Positions 21,923 through 39,522 of a stretch of DNA of 64,000 nucleotides are shown piece after piece. The notes under the pieces are model-generated. The model saw only the letters and a list, made by a program, of their open reading frames with translations, searched no databases and was not told the origin of the DNA. Position numbers and translations under genes: made by a program. How positions within the stretch are numbered: position 1 is the stretch's first letter; each line of letters starts with the position of its first letter. This DNA comes from Mycobacterium lacus (GTDB lineage Bacteria > Actinomycetota > Actinomycetes > Mycobacteriales > Mycobacteriaceae): positions 2,861,952 to 2,925,951 of the forward strand of contig NZ_AP022581.1 of NCBI RefSeq assembly GCF_010731535.1. The letters run 5' to 3'.

Positions 21923-22602
21923 AGCACGATCGCGGTCAGCACCAGCCCGCGCTCGACCGACCATCGGCCGGTCAGCGCCGTCAGTGGCGGACCCGACAGC
22001 GTGGACGCATCGATCAGAATCCGGGACACGAAACGGCCCGCCGACCCGGGTCCGTCCACCTCGAACGTGATGTGCGCGTCCTCGAAGCCCAGCCACCTCT
22101 TGGTCAGCGGAAACCACGCCTTGTACGTTGCCTCCTTGGCGCAGAACAGGATTCGGTCCCAATGCAGGCCCGTGGGCATCTGCTGGGGCATCTCGGCGCG
22201 TTCCTCCGGCAGGCTGATCGCGTCCAGCACACCATCCGGCAACACGTCGTGCGGTTCGGCGTCGATGCCCACCGATCGCACCGCGGCACTGCGCCCGACC
22301 ACGGCGCCGCGGTAGCCGGTGCAGTGGGTGAGGCTGCCCACCACGCCGTCGGGCCAGCACGGTTCGCCCTTGTCGCCCTTGAGGATCGGTACCGGTGGCA
22401 CGCCCAGCCGACCCAGCGCGATCCGGGCGCAGTGACGAGCGGTGATGAATTCGTTGCGCCGCTTGGCAACCGACCTGGCGATCAGTGGTTCCTCCTCGGG
22501 CAGTGGGGCCAGCCCGGGCGGGTCGGAATACACCTCCGCGTACGCCAGATCCTCGATGGCCGTGCCGGGCAGCAGCGACGACATCAGCGTGCTTGCCGTC
22601 AT
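21919..22602 (-). CDS. pptT: 4'-phosphopantetheinyl transferase PptT
   Basis: The product is 227 residues, the length of Rv2794c. Key motifs are [54 protein letters not shown] (Mg-binding Asp/Glu) and [20 protein letters not shown] (the KEATYKAW core). It transfers phosphopantetheine from CoA to acyl and peptidyl carrier proteins such as those of mycolic acid, siderophore and lipid polyketide synthases. The ATG at 22602 overlaps the phosphoesterase stop by 4 bases, giving a three-gene overlapping unit with truB. Confidence 0.97.
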   Translation of the reverse strand: MTASTLMSSLLPGTAIEDLAYAEVYSDPPGLAPLPEEEPLIARSVAKRRNEFITARHCARIALGRLGVPPVPILKGDKGEPCWPDGVVGSLTHCTGYRGAVVGRSAAVRSVGIDAEPHDVLPDGVLDAISLPEERAEMPQQMPTGLHWDRILFCAKEATYKAWFPLTKRWLGFEDAHITFEVDGPGSAGRFVSRILIDASTLSGPPLTALTGRWSVERGLVLTAIVL

Positions 22603-23573
22603 CGTGACTGCCGTTGCCGCAATCGTTCCCGGAACTGGGCGGCCTGCGCCCGCATCTCGGGCGTGATGACGAAGTGACCGCCGAAGTCGTTGAGGTAGCC
22701 GGGCGCGTACTGCGGATCCGGCAGCACCTGGCGCAGCCAGCTGTACGGCTTGCGGCGCCGCCACTCCCGCGGGTACCCGACCGACACCTCTTCGAAGCGC
22801 ACGCCGTCGTACCAGGTGGTGCGCGGAATGTGTAGGTGGCCGTAGACCGAGCAGACGGCGTTGTAGCGGGTGTGCCAGTCGGCGGTCTTGGTGGTTCCGC
22901 ACCACAGCGAGAACTCGGGGTAGAACAGCGCGTCGCAGGGCTCGCGCACCAGCGGAAAGTGGTTCACCAGCACGGTCGGTTGCATCCAGTCGAGCTGCTC
23001 GAGCCGCTTACGTGTGCTGGCGACCCGGTCGCGGCACCAGGCTTCGCGGGTGGGGAACGGCTCGGGCGAGAGCAAGAATTCGTCGGTGGCCACGACGTTG
23101 CGCTGTCGCGCGATGGCCATGCCCTCGGCCTTGCTGTTGGCCCCGTTCGGCAAGAAGGTGTAGTCGTACAGCAAGAACATCGGCACGATGGTGGCCGGGC
23201 CGCCGCGCTCGGTCCACACCGGGAAGGGATGCTCGGGCGTGACGACGCCCATCTCGTCGCACATGGTGACCAGATAGTCGTAACGCGCCCGGCCGAAGAT
23301 CTGCATCGGATCCCGGTTGGTGGTCCACAGCTCGTGGTTGCCGGGCACCCAGATCACCTTGGCGAAACGGCGCCGCAGCAGGTCCAGTGACCACCGAATC
23401 TCGTCCGTGCGTTCGGCAACGTCACCGGCGACGATCAACCAATCCTCCGGCGAGGACGGATACAGCGATTCGGCGACGGGCTTGTTACCGAGGTGACCGG
23501 TGTGCAGGTCGGAGATCGCCCACAGCGTCGGCTGTGCCCCGCGTGTCTCCTGCCCCGATCGTTTCCAAGTCAC
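22599..23573 (-). CDS. calcineurin-like metallophosphoesterase (Rv2795c type)
   Basis: The product is 324 residues. The metallophosphoesterase motifs appear in order: ISDLHTGH (DxH), [12 protein letters not shown] (GDxxD-like), [11 protein letters not shown] (GNHE), VLVNHFPLV and [15 protein letters not shown] (GHxH). These bind two metal ions. It lies immediately before pptT with an ATGA overlap. Rv2795c is the equivalent and has been implicated in removing phosphopantetheine from carrier proteins (PptH), opposing PptT. That pairing fits the coupled genes here, but the activity of this copy is inferred. Confidence 0.93.
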   Translation of the reverse strand: MTWKRSGQETRGAQPTLWAISDLHTGHLGNKPVAESLYPSSPEDWLIVAGDVAERTDEIRWSLDLLRRRFAKVIWVPGNHELWTTNRDPMQIFGRARYDYLVTMCDEMGVVTPEHPFPVWTERGGPATIVPMFLLYDYTFLPNGANSKAEGMAIARQRNVVATDEFLLSPEPFPTREAWCRDRVASTRKRLEQLDWMQPTVLVNHFPLVREPCDALFYPEFSLWCGTTKTADWHTRYNAVCSVYGHLHIPRTTWYDGVRFEEVSVGYPREWRRRKPYSWLRQVLPDPQYAPGYLNDFGGHFVITPEMRAQAAQFRERLRQRQSR

Positions 23574-23632
23574 GACTCATCACCCTAACGACCCGGCGAA
23601 GTGCAGACGAAATCCGACGACGTGTTCGCCGC

Positions 23633-24196
23633 TTACCTGGTCGGCGAGGGTTTCGGGGTGTCGGTTTGGCTGATCCGGTAGTCCGACTGTGCGGTGAGCG
23701 ATGAGGCTACCTGGGTCCCGAGCTTGAACTCGACACCGCCACTGCCAGAAATGTAGACGTCGTGGTCGCCGGGCTTGTTCTTCATCACCCCAAAGTTGGT
23801 GGCGCCGAACTGTTTCGCGCCATCCTTGACGATCTGCACGGCCTGCGGCCACTTGTCGTCGGGGATCGGTCCACTGAAGACAACCATCAAATACGCCATC
23901 TTGGCGTCGGTCCACACATACTCGCCACCACAGTGATTCCAGCTGTCCATATCCGTTCGCCACGTCAACCCCGGCACCAGGGCCGTGATGGCGTTGGCCA
24001 TCTGGGTGACCGCGGCCCGGTACCCCTCCTTGGCGGCCTCCAGCGGGGGCTTGGCGCGCAGTGGGTTCTCCAGTTCGGCAACTTTTTCCGGGCTCAAAGG
24101 GCCCTCCTCTCCACCACCGGTCCCGTGACCGCTGGGTCCGCAGCCCAGTGCCAATACGCACACCATGGACATCACCCACGCCATCGGCCACCGCAT
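23633..24196 (-). CDS. lppV: LppV-type lipoprotein, copy 1
   Basis: The product is 187 residues. The signal peptide MRWPMAWVMSMVCVLALGC ends in the lipobox ALGC, so the mature protein should be lipidated on Cys. The mature part has LSPEKVAELENPLRAKPPLE, AVTQMANAITALVPGLTWRT, and four further short conserved blocks ending QSDYRISQTDTPKPSPTR. It is nearly identical over long stretches to copy 3 (24911-25477) and clearly related to copy 2. Its ATG overlaps the stop of copy 2 by one base. LppV (Rv2796c) is single in M. tuberculosis as far as I know. Function unknown. Confidence 0.88.
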   Translation of the reverse strand: MRWPMAWVMSMVCVLALGCGPSGHGTGGGEEGPLSPEKVAELENPLRAKPPLEAAKEGYRAAVTQMANAITALVPGLTWRTDMDSWNHCGGEYVWTDAKMAYLMVVFSGPIPDDKWPQAVQIVKDGAKQFGATNFGVMKNKPGDHDVYISGSGGVEFKLGTQVASSLTAQSDYRISQTDTPKPSPTR

Positions 24197-24777
24197 CAAC
24201 GTCCCCCGGGGGATACTTGCCCGGGCGATGCCGGTGTCGGCGTATCGGTTTCGCGCATCCGGCAATCCGACGTCGCCGCGAGGATCGTCTGCACGGCAGT
24301 CCCAAAGTGGAACTGGGCACCCTCAGGGCTAAAGACCACCAGATCCTTGTTGCCGGGCTGGTCGACGAACGAACTAACACTGGTGGCGCCGAAACGCGCG
24401 GCACCGTCCTTGACGATCTGCAGCGCCTTCGGCCACGCCGCATCAGGAATCGCGCGGTCCAGCACGATTCGAATGTGAACCTTCCTCGCGCGAGTCCAGA
24501 CATATTCGCCGCCGCAGCCTCCCCAGCTGTTTTCCTCGACGTGCCAGCTCATGCCCGGGACCAAGGCGGCTATCTGCTCTGCCATCTGGTTCGTAGCGGC
24601 GACGTAGTCGGCTCGCGTGGCCTCAAACGACGGCTTAGACCGCAGCCCGCTTTCCAGCTCGGCCACCCGCTCCGGCCCGGGGTTGCCGTGCATACCCGGA
24701 CCGGGGTCACCGCATCCCGAAACCGACAAGCACATCACCACCATCCCCAAAATTCCCGCGACAACCCGGAACATCAT
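24196..24777 (-). CDS. LppV-type lipoprotein, divergent copy 2
   Basis: The product is about 193 residues from MMFRVVAGILGMVVMCLSV, with lipobox VSGC. It shares the LppV layout (RVAELESGLRSKPSFEATR, NQMAEQIAALVPGMSW, GGCGGEYVWTRARK, DAAWPKALQIVKDGAARFG) but is diverged from copies 1 and 3. This suggests an older duplication than the one that produced those two. It lies between them on the same strand. A start at 24822 would add 15 residues before the signal peptide and is less likely. Confidence 0.85.
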   Translation of the reverse strand: MMFRVVAGILGMVVMCLSVSGCGDPGPGMHGNPGPERVAELESGLRSKPSFEATRADYVAATNQMAEQIAALVPGMSWHVEENSWGGCGGEYVWTRARKVHIRIVLDRAIPDAAWPKALQIVKDGAARFGATSVSSFVDQPGNKDLVVFSPEGAQFHFGTAVQTILAATSDCRMRETDTPTPASPGQVSPGGR

Positions 24778-24910
24778 CGGCCCGAGTGTAGGCTGTCCCC
24801 CATCCGCCTCCTGCCTTGTCACGACTCACCTCCGAAATAACCCGGCGACGCGGAGACGAAAGTCTGCCGTCCCACACCTTGCTCCCGCACTGGCGCGGGA
24901 CGAGTCGTTG

Positions 24911-25477
24911 CTACCTGGTCGGCGAGGGTTTCGGGGTGTCGGTTTGGCTGATCCGGCAGTCCGACTGTGCCGTGAGCACCGCCGCTTTCTGGGTCGACAG
25001 TTTGAACTCGACACCGCCATGACCGGCGATGTAGACGTCGTGGTCGCCGGGCTTGTTCTTCATCACACCAAAGTTGGTGGCGCCGAACTGTTTCGCGCCG
25101 TCCTTGACGATCTGCACGACCTGCGGCCACTTGTCGTCGGGGATCGGTCCACTGAAGACAACCATGAAGTACGCCGCTTTGGCCCTGGTCCATTCGTAGT
25201 CCCCACCGCAACCCGTCCAGCTGTCCATATCCGTTCGCCACGTCAACCCCGGCACCAGGGCCGTGATGGCGTTGGCCATCTGGGTGACCGCCGCCCGGTA
25301 CTGGTCCTTCGCGGCCTCCAGCGGGGGCTTGGCGCGCAGTGGGTTCTCCAGTTCGGCAACTTTTTCCGGGCTCAACGGCCCCTCCTCTCCACCACCGGTC
25401 CCGTGACCGCTGGGCCCGCAGCCCAGCGCCATCACACACACCAGGGCCAGCGGCCACGCCATCGGCCACCGCATCAA
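24911..25477 (-). CDS. lppV: LppV-type lipoprotein, copy 3
   Basis: The product is 188 residues. The signal peptide MMRWPMAWPLALVCVMALGC has the same ALGC lipobox and the mature part is almost the same as copy 1. Differences cluster in the middle (SWTGCGGDYEWTRAKAAYFM against SWNHCGGEYVWTDAKMAYLM in copy 1). The start overlaps the stop of the DUF1023 hydrolase gene, so this copy keeps the ancestral Rv2797c-Rv2796c arrangement. The others were added downstream. Co-transcription with a putative type VII secreted hydrolase is likely. Confidence 0.88.
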   Translation of the reverse strand: MMRWPMAWPLALVCVMALGCGPSGHGTGGGEEGPLSPEKVAELENPLRAKPPLEAAKDQYRAAVTQMANAITALVPGLTWRTDMDSWTGCGGDYEWTRAKAAYFMVVFSGPIPDDKWPQVVQIVKDGAKQFGATNFGVMKNKPGDHDVYIAGHGGVEFKLSTQKAAVLTAQSDCRISQTDTPKPSPTR

Positions 25478-27159
25478 CGTCCCCCTGCCACTGGGCGGGG
25501 GGCTCCCGGCATGCCGCCGCCCAGAATCGGCGGCAGCAGCGGCGCGACAACCTTGTTGTCCGGCAGCCCGGCGGCAATCGCCGCCAGGTTGTAGCCGGAC
25601 ATCCGCAGCTGCGGCTGACCGGCGGCATCTTGGAAGACCCGCGGATAGTCACCATGGGCATACACCCCGTCGCGCCAAATGCCGCCCGGATCGAAACCGG
25701 CCTGCGACGACAGCTCCGTCAACCCAGGAGTCAGATACGGGTCCGGGCCCCAGCCGTGCAGCGGCGCGAGCGGGGCCACCGCGCCGGTGATGGGGTCGTG
25801 CGGCGCCTGCATGACATAGGCCATTCCGTGATCGAGCCCGAGCTGCGCCGGACTGTACAGTTCCAGCCCGGGTGAGCCGTAGAACACGGCATCGTTGACG
25901 GGATGGGCACCTTGGGCGTTGAGGTCCTGCAGCGCCAGCGACGCCGTCAACGACCCGTAGGAGTGGCCCAACACCGTCAGATGGCCGGTGGGGTTGTTGG
26001 CCCGAACCTGCTGCAGATACCTCGACAAGTCGGCCGCGCCCACGTGTGCCTGCCCGTCGGTCATGGCCTGCCACAGGTCCCCAGCACTACCGGTGTCGAG
26101 CGGGTTGGGGGGCGGGCTGTAGCCCATCCAGGCGATGGTGGCAACCGACGCGGGCTTTCCGGCGGCATTTAATTGCCGGATTTCCTCCGACCGTAGGTCG
26201 CGCGCCTCAGCGACCATGCCGGGCAAGGTGCCCCGGGTGGTGGACCCGACGCCGGGCACGGTCACCGACACGTTGGCGGCGGTGTCCGGATTACCGACGG
26301 CCACGGCCGCCAGCACCTGCTGGTGTGGGTCCTCGGGAACCCGCAGCTGGGTCAGGTAGGTCTCCGGGGCGTTGCTCAGCGCCTGGTCGACGGCATCGAG
26401 GTCGCCCAGCCGGCCCTTGGCGGCGCTCAGCTGATCTGTGAGGGCCGCGAGTTGGCCCAACGCATCGCTGTCCAGGAGGCCGTTGTTGTAGTCCTCGGCG
26501 GCCTGCGCCGCGAGTTGGTCATACCGCCCCTGCAACTGCCCGATCTGTGTTTGCAGCTTCGCCCGCTCCTCGCGCAGCAGCTCCTCGTTGGCATCGCTGG
26601 CGAGTTGTGTGGGGGTCAGCCCCTCGCGGCCGACCGGCGGGCCGGCCTCGGCGGGGATGGGCACATCGCCGGTGGCCATGCCGACCGCCGATGCCAATTC
26701 CTCGTCGACGGCGTTAGCCTCAGCCACAATCGCATCCAGATCGGCCTGCAGCTCCGCCTGCCTGGCGAGCATCCGCGCCCACTGCGCCTCGGTGTACCGC
26801 AGGCCGGGGATCGGCACCACCTGGTTGGTCAGCGCATCGACCGTCAGCTCGGCGGCCGCGGCATCCTTGCGCAGCGCGGCCAGCTCGGACTGGACCTTCA
26901 CAATCCCGTCGGCGGCCTTGTCGGCCGCCCGGGCAACGGCCAGCGCCTCGTTACCGTGGGCGTCAAGGTCTCGGCGAATCCCCGCGTTGTGGTGTGCCGC
27001 CGCCTCGGCGGTCTTGCCACCCGAATTCGCAAAAATCGACAGCGTCGCCAACTGACGCGACACCTCCAACGTCACCTCCGCTCGGGCCTTGGCCGCGTGA
27101 AACACCTCCCGGACCGCTTGCGCGTTCCACCGATCGATATCGGCCACCGTCAACGGCAC
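25474..27159 (-). CDS. DUF1023 alpha/beta-hydrolase (Rv2797c type)
   Basis: The product is 561 residues. The first about 300 residues are helical and Ala/Gln/Glu-rich (LTVADIDRWNAQAVREVFHA at the start, with coiled-coil-like stretches). The C-terminal half is an alpha/beta-hydrolase with nucleophile elbow LTVLGHSYGSLTASLAL (GHSYG). Downstream acid and His regions lie near residues 430-520 (AVFYGSPGLELY; GVYAHGDYPRVF). DUF1023 proteins of mycobacteria have long WXG-like N-termini and are candidate type VII substrates. The gene upstream encodes a WXG100-size protein and the downstream genes are LppV lipoproteins. Confidence 0.9.
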   Translation of the reverse strand: MPLTVADIDRWNAQAVREVFHAAKARAEVTLEVSRQLATLSIFANSGGKTAEAAAHHNAGIRRDLDAHGNEALAVARAADKAADGIVKVQSELAALRKDAAAAELTVDALTNQVVPIPGLRYTEAQWARMLARQAELQADLDAIVAEANAVDEELASAVGMATGDVPIPAEAGPPVGREGLTPTQLASDANEELLREERAKLQTQIGQLQGRYDQLAAQAAEDYNNGLLDSDALGQLAALTDQLSAAKGRLGDLDAVDQALSNAPETYLTQLRVPEDPHQQVLAAVAVGNPDTAANVSVTVPGVGSTTRGTLPGMVAEARDLRSEEIRQLNAAGKPASVATIAWMGYSPPPNPLDTGSAGDLWQAMTDGQAHVGAADLSRYLQQVRANNPTGHLTVLGHSYGSLTASLALQDLNAQGAHPVNDAVFYGSPGLELYSPAQLGLDHGMAYVMQAPHDPITGAVAPLAPLHGWGPDPYLTPGLTELSSQAGFDPGGIWRDGVYAHGDYPRVFQDAAGQPQLRMSGYNLAAIAAGLPDNKVVAPLLPPILGGGMPGAPRPVAGGR

Positions 27160-27162
27160 CGA

Positions 27163-27504
27163 TCACCCCTGACGCCCACTGGCGATGGCGCCGGCGGAAA
27201 TCCCCACCTGGGCAAGCGCCCGCGCGCGCTCCTGCTCGGCCGCCGCATGCTGGACACCCGCCTCGTGCAGGCCGCGTGCGTGATCACCGATCCTGGTCAG
27301 TAGCGCCCTCGACGCTTCCAGCCAGTCGTCCATCTTCGCGCTGAGCGCCGCCGCCGAGGCGCCCTGCCAGCCAGACTGCGCGGCCTGGATCCGATAGTCG
27401 CACGACAAATGTGCGGCTGCCAGGTCCTCACCGTGCGCGGTCACGTGCGCGGACGAGCTCAGCCACTGCTGCGGGCTGATCTGAAGCACCCCCGACCTCC
27501 TCAT
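27163..27504 (-). CDS. WXG100-like small protein (Rv2798c type)
   Basis: The product is 113 residues from the ATG at 27504 (MRRSGVLQISPQQWLSSSAH); an ATG at 27525 is also open. It is predicted all-helical, with a WQGASAAALSAKMDDW turn between two long helices (WxG-type hairpin) near residue 48. It ends 3 bases before the DUF1023 hydrolase start, so the two are co-transcribed and probably interact. Rv2798c holds the same place. A role as partner or chaperone for secretion of the hydrolase is an inference from size and context. Confidence 0.8.
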   Translation of the reverse strand: MRRSGVLQISPQQWLSSSAHVTAHGEDLAAAHLSCDYRIQAAQSGWQGASAAALSAKMDDWLEASRALLTRIGDHARGLHEAGVQHAAAEQERARALAQVGISAGAIASGRQG

Positions 27505-27600
27505 GTCCTTCGAAGGGCACCCCATTATGCGTCGGCGGGGGCTGCCGCAAAATTCACCGCATCAAAGGCGGCCGAGGTTGGAACACGTTCTGGTTTTGCC

Positions 27601-28233
27601 ATGACGCGACTTGTACACTCCCGGCAAAGGGACCCGCCGAGGGCAGGGGGTGGCGTGCTCACCAAGGTGCGTCTGGTCGCAGCGCTTGCTGCGCTGATCA
27701 CCGCGATCGTGGTGGGCGCGCACGGAATCCCGCCAGCGGCCCCCGGCGCCGGTCGGACCGTCCAGCTGCGCTCTACCGCCCAGCCGCTGGAAACCACCAT
27801 GAAGAGCCCGATCGTGGCGACCACCGACCCGAGCCCGTTCGACCCGTGCAACGACATTCCCTTCGACGCGGTGCAGCGACTCGGCCTGGCATTCACCCCG
27901 CCCGAAGCCGAGGAAGGGCTGCGCTGCCACTTCGACGCCGGCAACTACCAGCTGGCCGTCGAGCCCATCATCTGGCGCACGTACGCCCAGACACTTCCCC
28001 CGGACGCGATCGAGACGACGATCGCGGGTCACCGCGCCGCGCAGTACTGGGTGATGAAGCCGACCTATCACAACAGCTTCTGGTACTTCTCCTGCATGGT
28101 GACGTTCAAGACCAGCTACGGGGTGATCCAGCAGGCGCTGTTCTACTCGACGGTCTACTCCGAGCCCGACGTCGACTGCCCGTCCACCAACCTGCAGCGG
28201 GCAAACGACCTCGTCCCGTACTACAAGTTCTAA
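27601..28233 (+). CDS. DUF3558-like membrane-anchored or secreted protein (Rv2799 type)
   Basis: The product is up to 210 residues. A hydrophobic segment (VRLVAALAALITAIVVGAHG) acts as signal anchor. The outer part has FDPCNDIPFDAVQRLGL and TPPEAEEGLRCHFDAG, typical of DUF3558 with its first Cys in DPCN, then VDCPSTNLQRAN near the end, giving at least four Cys that may pair. An alternative GTG start at 27655 has a G-rich ribosome binding site (GGGCAGGGGG) and gives 192 residues; the length of Rv2799 (about 209) favours 27601. It is divergent from the WXG gene and is the last ordinary gene before the IS3 element. Confidence 0.82.
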   Translation: MTRLVHSRQRDPPRAGGGVLTKVRLVAALAALITAIVVGAHGIPPAAPGAGRTVQLRSTAQPLETTMKSPIVATTDPSPFDPCNDIPFDAVQRLGLAFTPPEAEEGLRCHFDAGNYQLAVEPIIWRTYAQTLPPDAIETTIAGHRAAQYWVMKPTYHNSFWYFSCMVTFKTSYGVIQQALFYSTVYSEPDVDCPSTNLQRANDLVPYYKF

Positions 28234-28338
28234 ACCGTGTCGTGACCGCGACCTCCCTCTCTGGCAGGGTTAGTTGAGACAGCAGGGTTCGAAAATATCT
28301 GACCAGGTATTGAGGGCAAGTAAGGATTGCAACGAACA

Positions 28339-28782
28339 ATGACGGCGACTTTGGCTGAGGTCCGGAAGGGTAGCGCCGATGATGAAGGCGTGGGAACCGA
28401 TTCGGCCCAGGGTCCGCGGGCGGATCGTCCCCGGCGGCGCAACTTCACCCCGGAGTACAAGGCGGCCATTGTGGCCGAGTACGACGCGTTGACCGAGCCG
28501 GGTGCGCGGGGTGCGCTGCTTCGGCGTGAGGGCCTGTACTCATCGCACATCGTGGAGTGGCGCCGAGCGCGCGACGCGGGCGCGTTGGACGGGCTTGCCC
28601 GGTCAGGCGGTCGTGGTAAGGACCGCGACCAGGCCGAGATCGAACGGCTACGGAAGCGGGCCGAACGGGCCGAGGCCGAGCTTGAACGCACGAGGGCCGC
28701 GTTGGATCTGGTGGGAAAAGCACACGCGCTCTTGGAGACGCTCTCCGAGAGCACGGGCACGCGGCCCGGGTCGAAGAAGTGA
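28339..28782 (+). CDS. IS3-family transposase OrfA
   Basis: The product is 147 residues. FTPEYKAAIVAEYDALTEPG, LLRREGLYSSHIVEWRRAR and a leucine-zipper-like C-terminus (EIERLRKRAERAEAELERTR) are the usual OrfA helix-turn-helix and dimer helix. Its stop overlaps a GTG at 28779 that opens orfB in the -1 frame, the standard arrangement for a programmed -1 frameshift giving OrfAB. The frame is intact. Confidence 0.9.
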   Translation: MTATLAEVRKGSADDEGVGTDSAQGPRADRPRRRNFTPEYKAAIVAEYDALTEPGARGALLRREGLYSSHIVEWRRARDAGALDGLARSGGRGKDRDQAEIERLRKRAERAEAELERTRAALDLVGKAHALLETLSESTGTRPGSKK

Positions 28783-29779
28783 TCGCACAGTTGCTGCCCG
28801 AGGTGGAGCGGCTGACCTCGACCGCGAAGGCGTGCGCGCTGCTGGGCAAGCCGCGCGCGAGCCTGTATCGGCAGCGCAACCGCCCTGCCGGTCCACGCCG
28901 CAAACCCGGGCCGAGCGGACCGCCGCCCAATGCGCTCGACGCGGCCGAGCGCACGCAGATCCTTACGGTGTTGTGCCAGCCGCGCTTCGCCGACAAGGCG
29001 GTCGCCCAAGTGTGGGCCGAGCTGCTCGACGAGGGCGTCTACCTGTGCTCGCAGTCCACGATGTACCGGATCCTGCGCACGCACAACATGACCCGCGAAC
29101 GGCGGCGGGTAGCCACACCCGCCGCGGGTCAAACCCGAGCTGGTCGCCCACCAACCCAACGACGTGTGGTCCTGGGACATCACCAAATTGGCGGGACCGG
29201 TGCGCGGCGAGTTCTACCAGCTCTACGTGATGCTGGACATCTTCAGCCGCTACCCGTCGGCTGGCGCGTCGAGTACCACGAGGACGCCGACATCGCCCAG
29301 GACTGGATGGCCGAGCTGACCGCGCTACACGGGCGGCCCGGCGCGATCCACGCCGACCGGGGTTCGGCGATGACGTCGAAGAACGTCGCCCAGCTGCTAA
29401 TCGACCTCGGCGTGGCGCGCAGCCACTGCGCCCACGGGTGTCAAACGACAACCCGTTCAGCGAATCCCAGTTCAAAACGCTGAAGTACCGCAACGATTTT
29501 CCCGAACGGTTCGACTCGATCGAGCACGCCCGCACCTGGTGCAAAGACTTCTTCGACTACCTGCGCCACGAGCACCGCCATTCCGCGCTCGGCCTGCACA
29601 CACCGGCGTCGGTGTACTTCGGCACCGCCGCCGACATCCAGGCCAAACGAGCCCGGGTCATGGCCGATGCCTACGCCGCCAACCCCAACCGGTTTAGCAG
29701 CCCACCACAGCCCCCGAAACTACCGACCGCGGCATGGATCAACCCACCGACCCCACAACCGAAAATAGTGTCCACATAG
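28779..29779 (+). pseudogene. IS3-family transposase OrfB, frameshifted
   Basis: All parts of the DDE integrase are present but in three frames. The start, LPEVERLTSTAKACALLGKP and MYRILRTHNMTRERRR, is in one frame. Then VKPELVAHQPNDVWSWDITK (first Asp) is in a second. VGWRVEYHEDADIAQDWMAE and GAIHADRGSAMTS (second Asp) return to the first. SNDNPFSESQFKTLKYR (Glu) and the C-terminus are in a third. Breaks lie near 29115, 29258 and 29433. At least one looks like a lost base in a run (TACCCGTCGG where TACCCGGTCGG is expected). Either the element is dead or the consensus is wrong here. Confidence 0.85.
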
Positions 29780-29795
29780 TGAGACGCTGTCTCAA

Positions 29796-30105
29796 ACACC
29801 TTGACAGCTACCGATCCTTCGTGTATGACATTGCCGATCTATACAAGGCGGAGGTCAGCATTCCGGTGGCCTTCGACGTCGCAGCCGACACAGTCACGGA
29901 CCTCGGCGGTGAGACGCGGCGTCGAATGCGCGATCGATTGCACGATGGCCGACTCCTGCAACGCTGCGCTCAGGACGTTCAGATGCTCTTACTCGGAGAC
30001 TCGGAACCACCCAGCGATGACTACCTCGACTTCGACGTCCTCTCGCTTTGGGACGAACGCGCCGAAGCGGTGCCGGGCGGCACGTCATACGGGAGCGACT
30101 TGTGA
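29796..30105 (+). pseudogene. cas1: cas1 (type I-E), C-terminal fragment cut by the IS3 element
   Basis: About 102 codons remain, starting directly at the IS end with HLDSYRSFVYDIADLYKAEV. FVYDIADLYK is the C-terminal active-site strand of Cas1e; by alignment from memory its two Asp correspond to D218 and D221 of E. coli Cas1, and the His ten residues earlier to H208. IPVAFDVAA follows as usual. The N-terminal two thirds, including the catalytic Glu (E141), are missing. The fragment has no start codon of its own other than IS sequence. It ends with TGA overlapping the cas2 GTG. A full Cas1e is about 300 residues, so integration activity from this gene is impossible. Confidence 0.9.
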
Positions 30106-30515
30106 CCGTCGTCGTTCTTACCGCCGTACCACCAGGCCTACGAGGGCACTTGACCCGCTGGTTGCTTGAGATCAGCCCCGGAGTGTTCGTAGGCCACATC
30201 TCCGCGCGCGTCAGGGAGCTAATGTGGCAGCGTGTAGTCGAGTTCGTTACCGATGGCCGAGCCTTGATGGTCTTCACGGCACGAAACGAACAACGACTCG
30301 CCTTCAAGGTGCACGGTCATGATTGGGTTCCGGTTGACTACGAGGGGATTTCGCTAATGCGCCGACAGACTGTTCCCGACTATGTACCGGTCTACCGACC
30401 GGCCCATGATGCGGCCGCTCGGCCGCCGCAGCGTTCACGTCAAGCGACGGGAACAGCCTCGGACACAATCTGGAAGCGCCGCAACGCCCGAAGGAAATTC
30501 AAAGGTAAGACGTGA
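30102..30515 (+). CDS. cas2: CRISPR-associated endoribonuclease-fold protein Cas2 (type I-E)
   Basis: The product is 137 residues from a GTG that overlaps the cas1 stop (GTGA). MTVVVLTAVPPGLRGHLTRW opens the protein, and EISPGVFVGHISARVRELMW and DGRALMVFTARNEQRLAFKV are the hallmark segments of the I-E Cas2 family (CasD-like ferredoxin fold). It is longer than E. coli Cas2 by about 40 residues; the tail is Arg/Lys-rich (TIWKRRNARRKFKGKT). Cas2 is the dimeric bridge of the Cas1-Cas2 integrase. Here it is intact while its partner is cut, and the leader and array begin 76 bases downstream. Confidence 0.92.
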   Translation: MTVVVLTAVPPGLRGHLTRWLLEISPGVFVGHISARVRELMWQRVVEFVTDGRALMVFTARNEQRLAFKVHGHDWVPVDYEGISLMRRQTVPDYVPVYRPAHDAAARPPQRSRQATGTASDTIWKRRNARRKFKGKT

Positions 30516-39480
<8,965 letters not shown>

Positions 39481-39522
39481 CCCCTTAGCCCACCGCGTCG
39501 CGGACCCGAACGGCAACTTCGG
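39481..39522. other. array end: one spacer-length stretch and a 10-bp IS-end scar
   Basis: After the last repeat come 32-33 bases (CCCCTTAGCC to CCGAACG), the length of a spacer. Then, instead of a further repeat, comes GCAACTTCGG (39513-39522). Those 10 bases equal the outermost bases of the right end of the IS1634-like element (GTCGCAACTTCGG at 45993-46005). From here on the sequence matches the segment to the right of that element. The array therefore appears cut at a former IS end. Confidence 0.7.

Larger units (their letters stand above)
28274..29795 (+). mobile_element. IS3-family insertion sequence (about 1.5 kb)
   Basis: The 10-base terminal inverted repeats are TTGAGACAGC at 28274-28283 and its complement GCTGTCTCAA at 29786-29795. 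Between them lie two overlapping frames of IS3 type: orfA with a helix-turn-helix and orfB with the DDE integrase. The flanking bases differ (TAG before, ACA after), so no target duplication is visible. A simple IS3 insertion leaves 3-4 bp, so its absence points to a deletion or recombination starting at one IS end. The right end sits directly against the truncated cas1 gene. Confidence 0.9.

Noticed and set aside
39481..39512. A 146th spacer after the last repeat
   Set aside because: The length fits, but no repeat follows it. It is described as the array end, not counted as a spacer.
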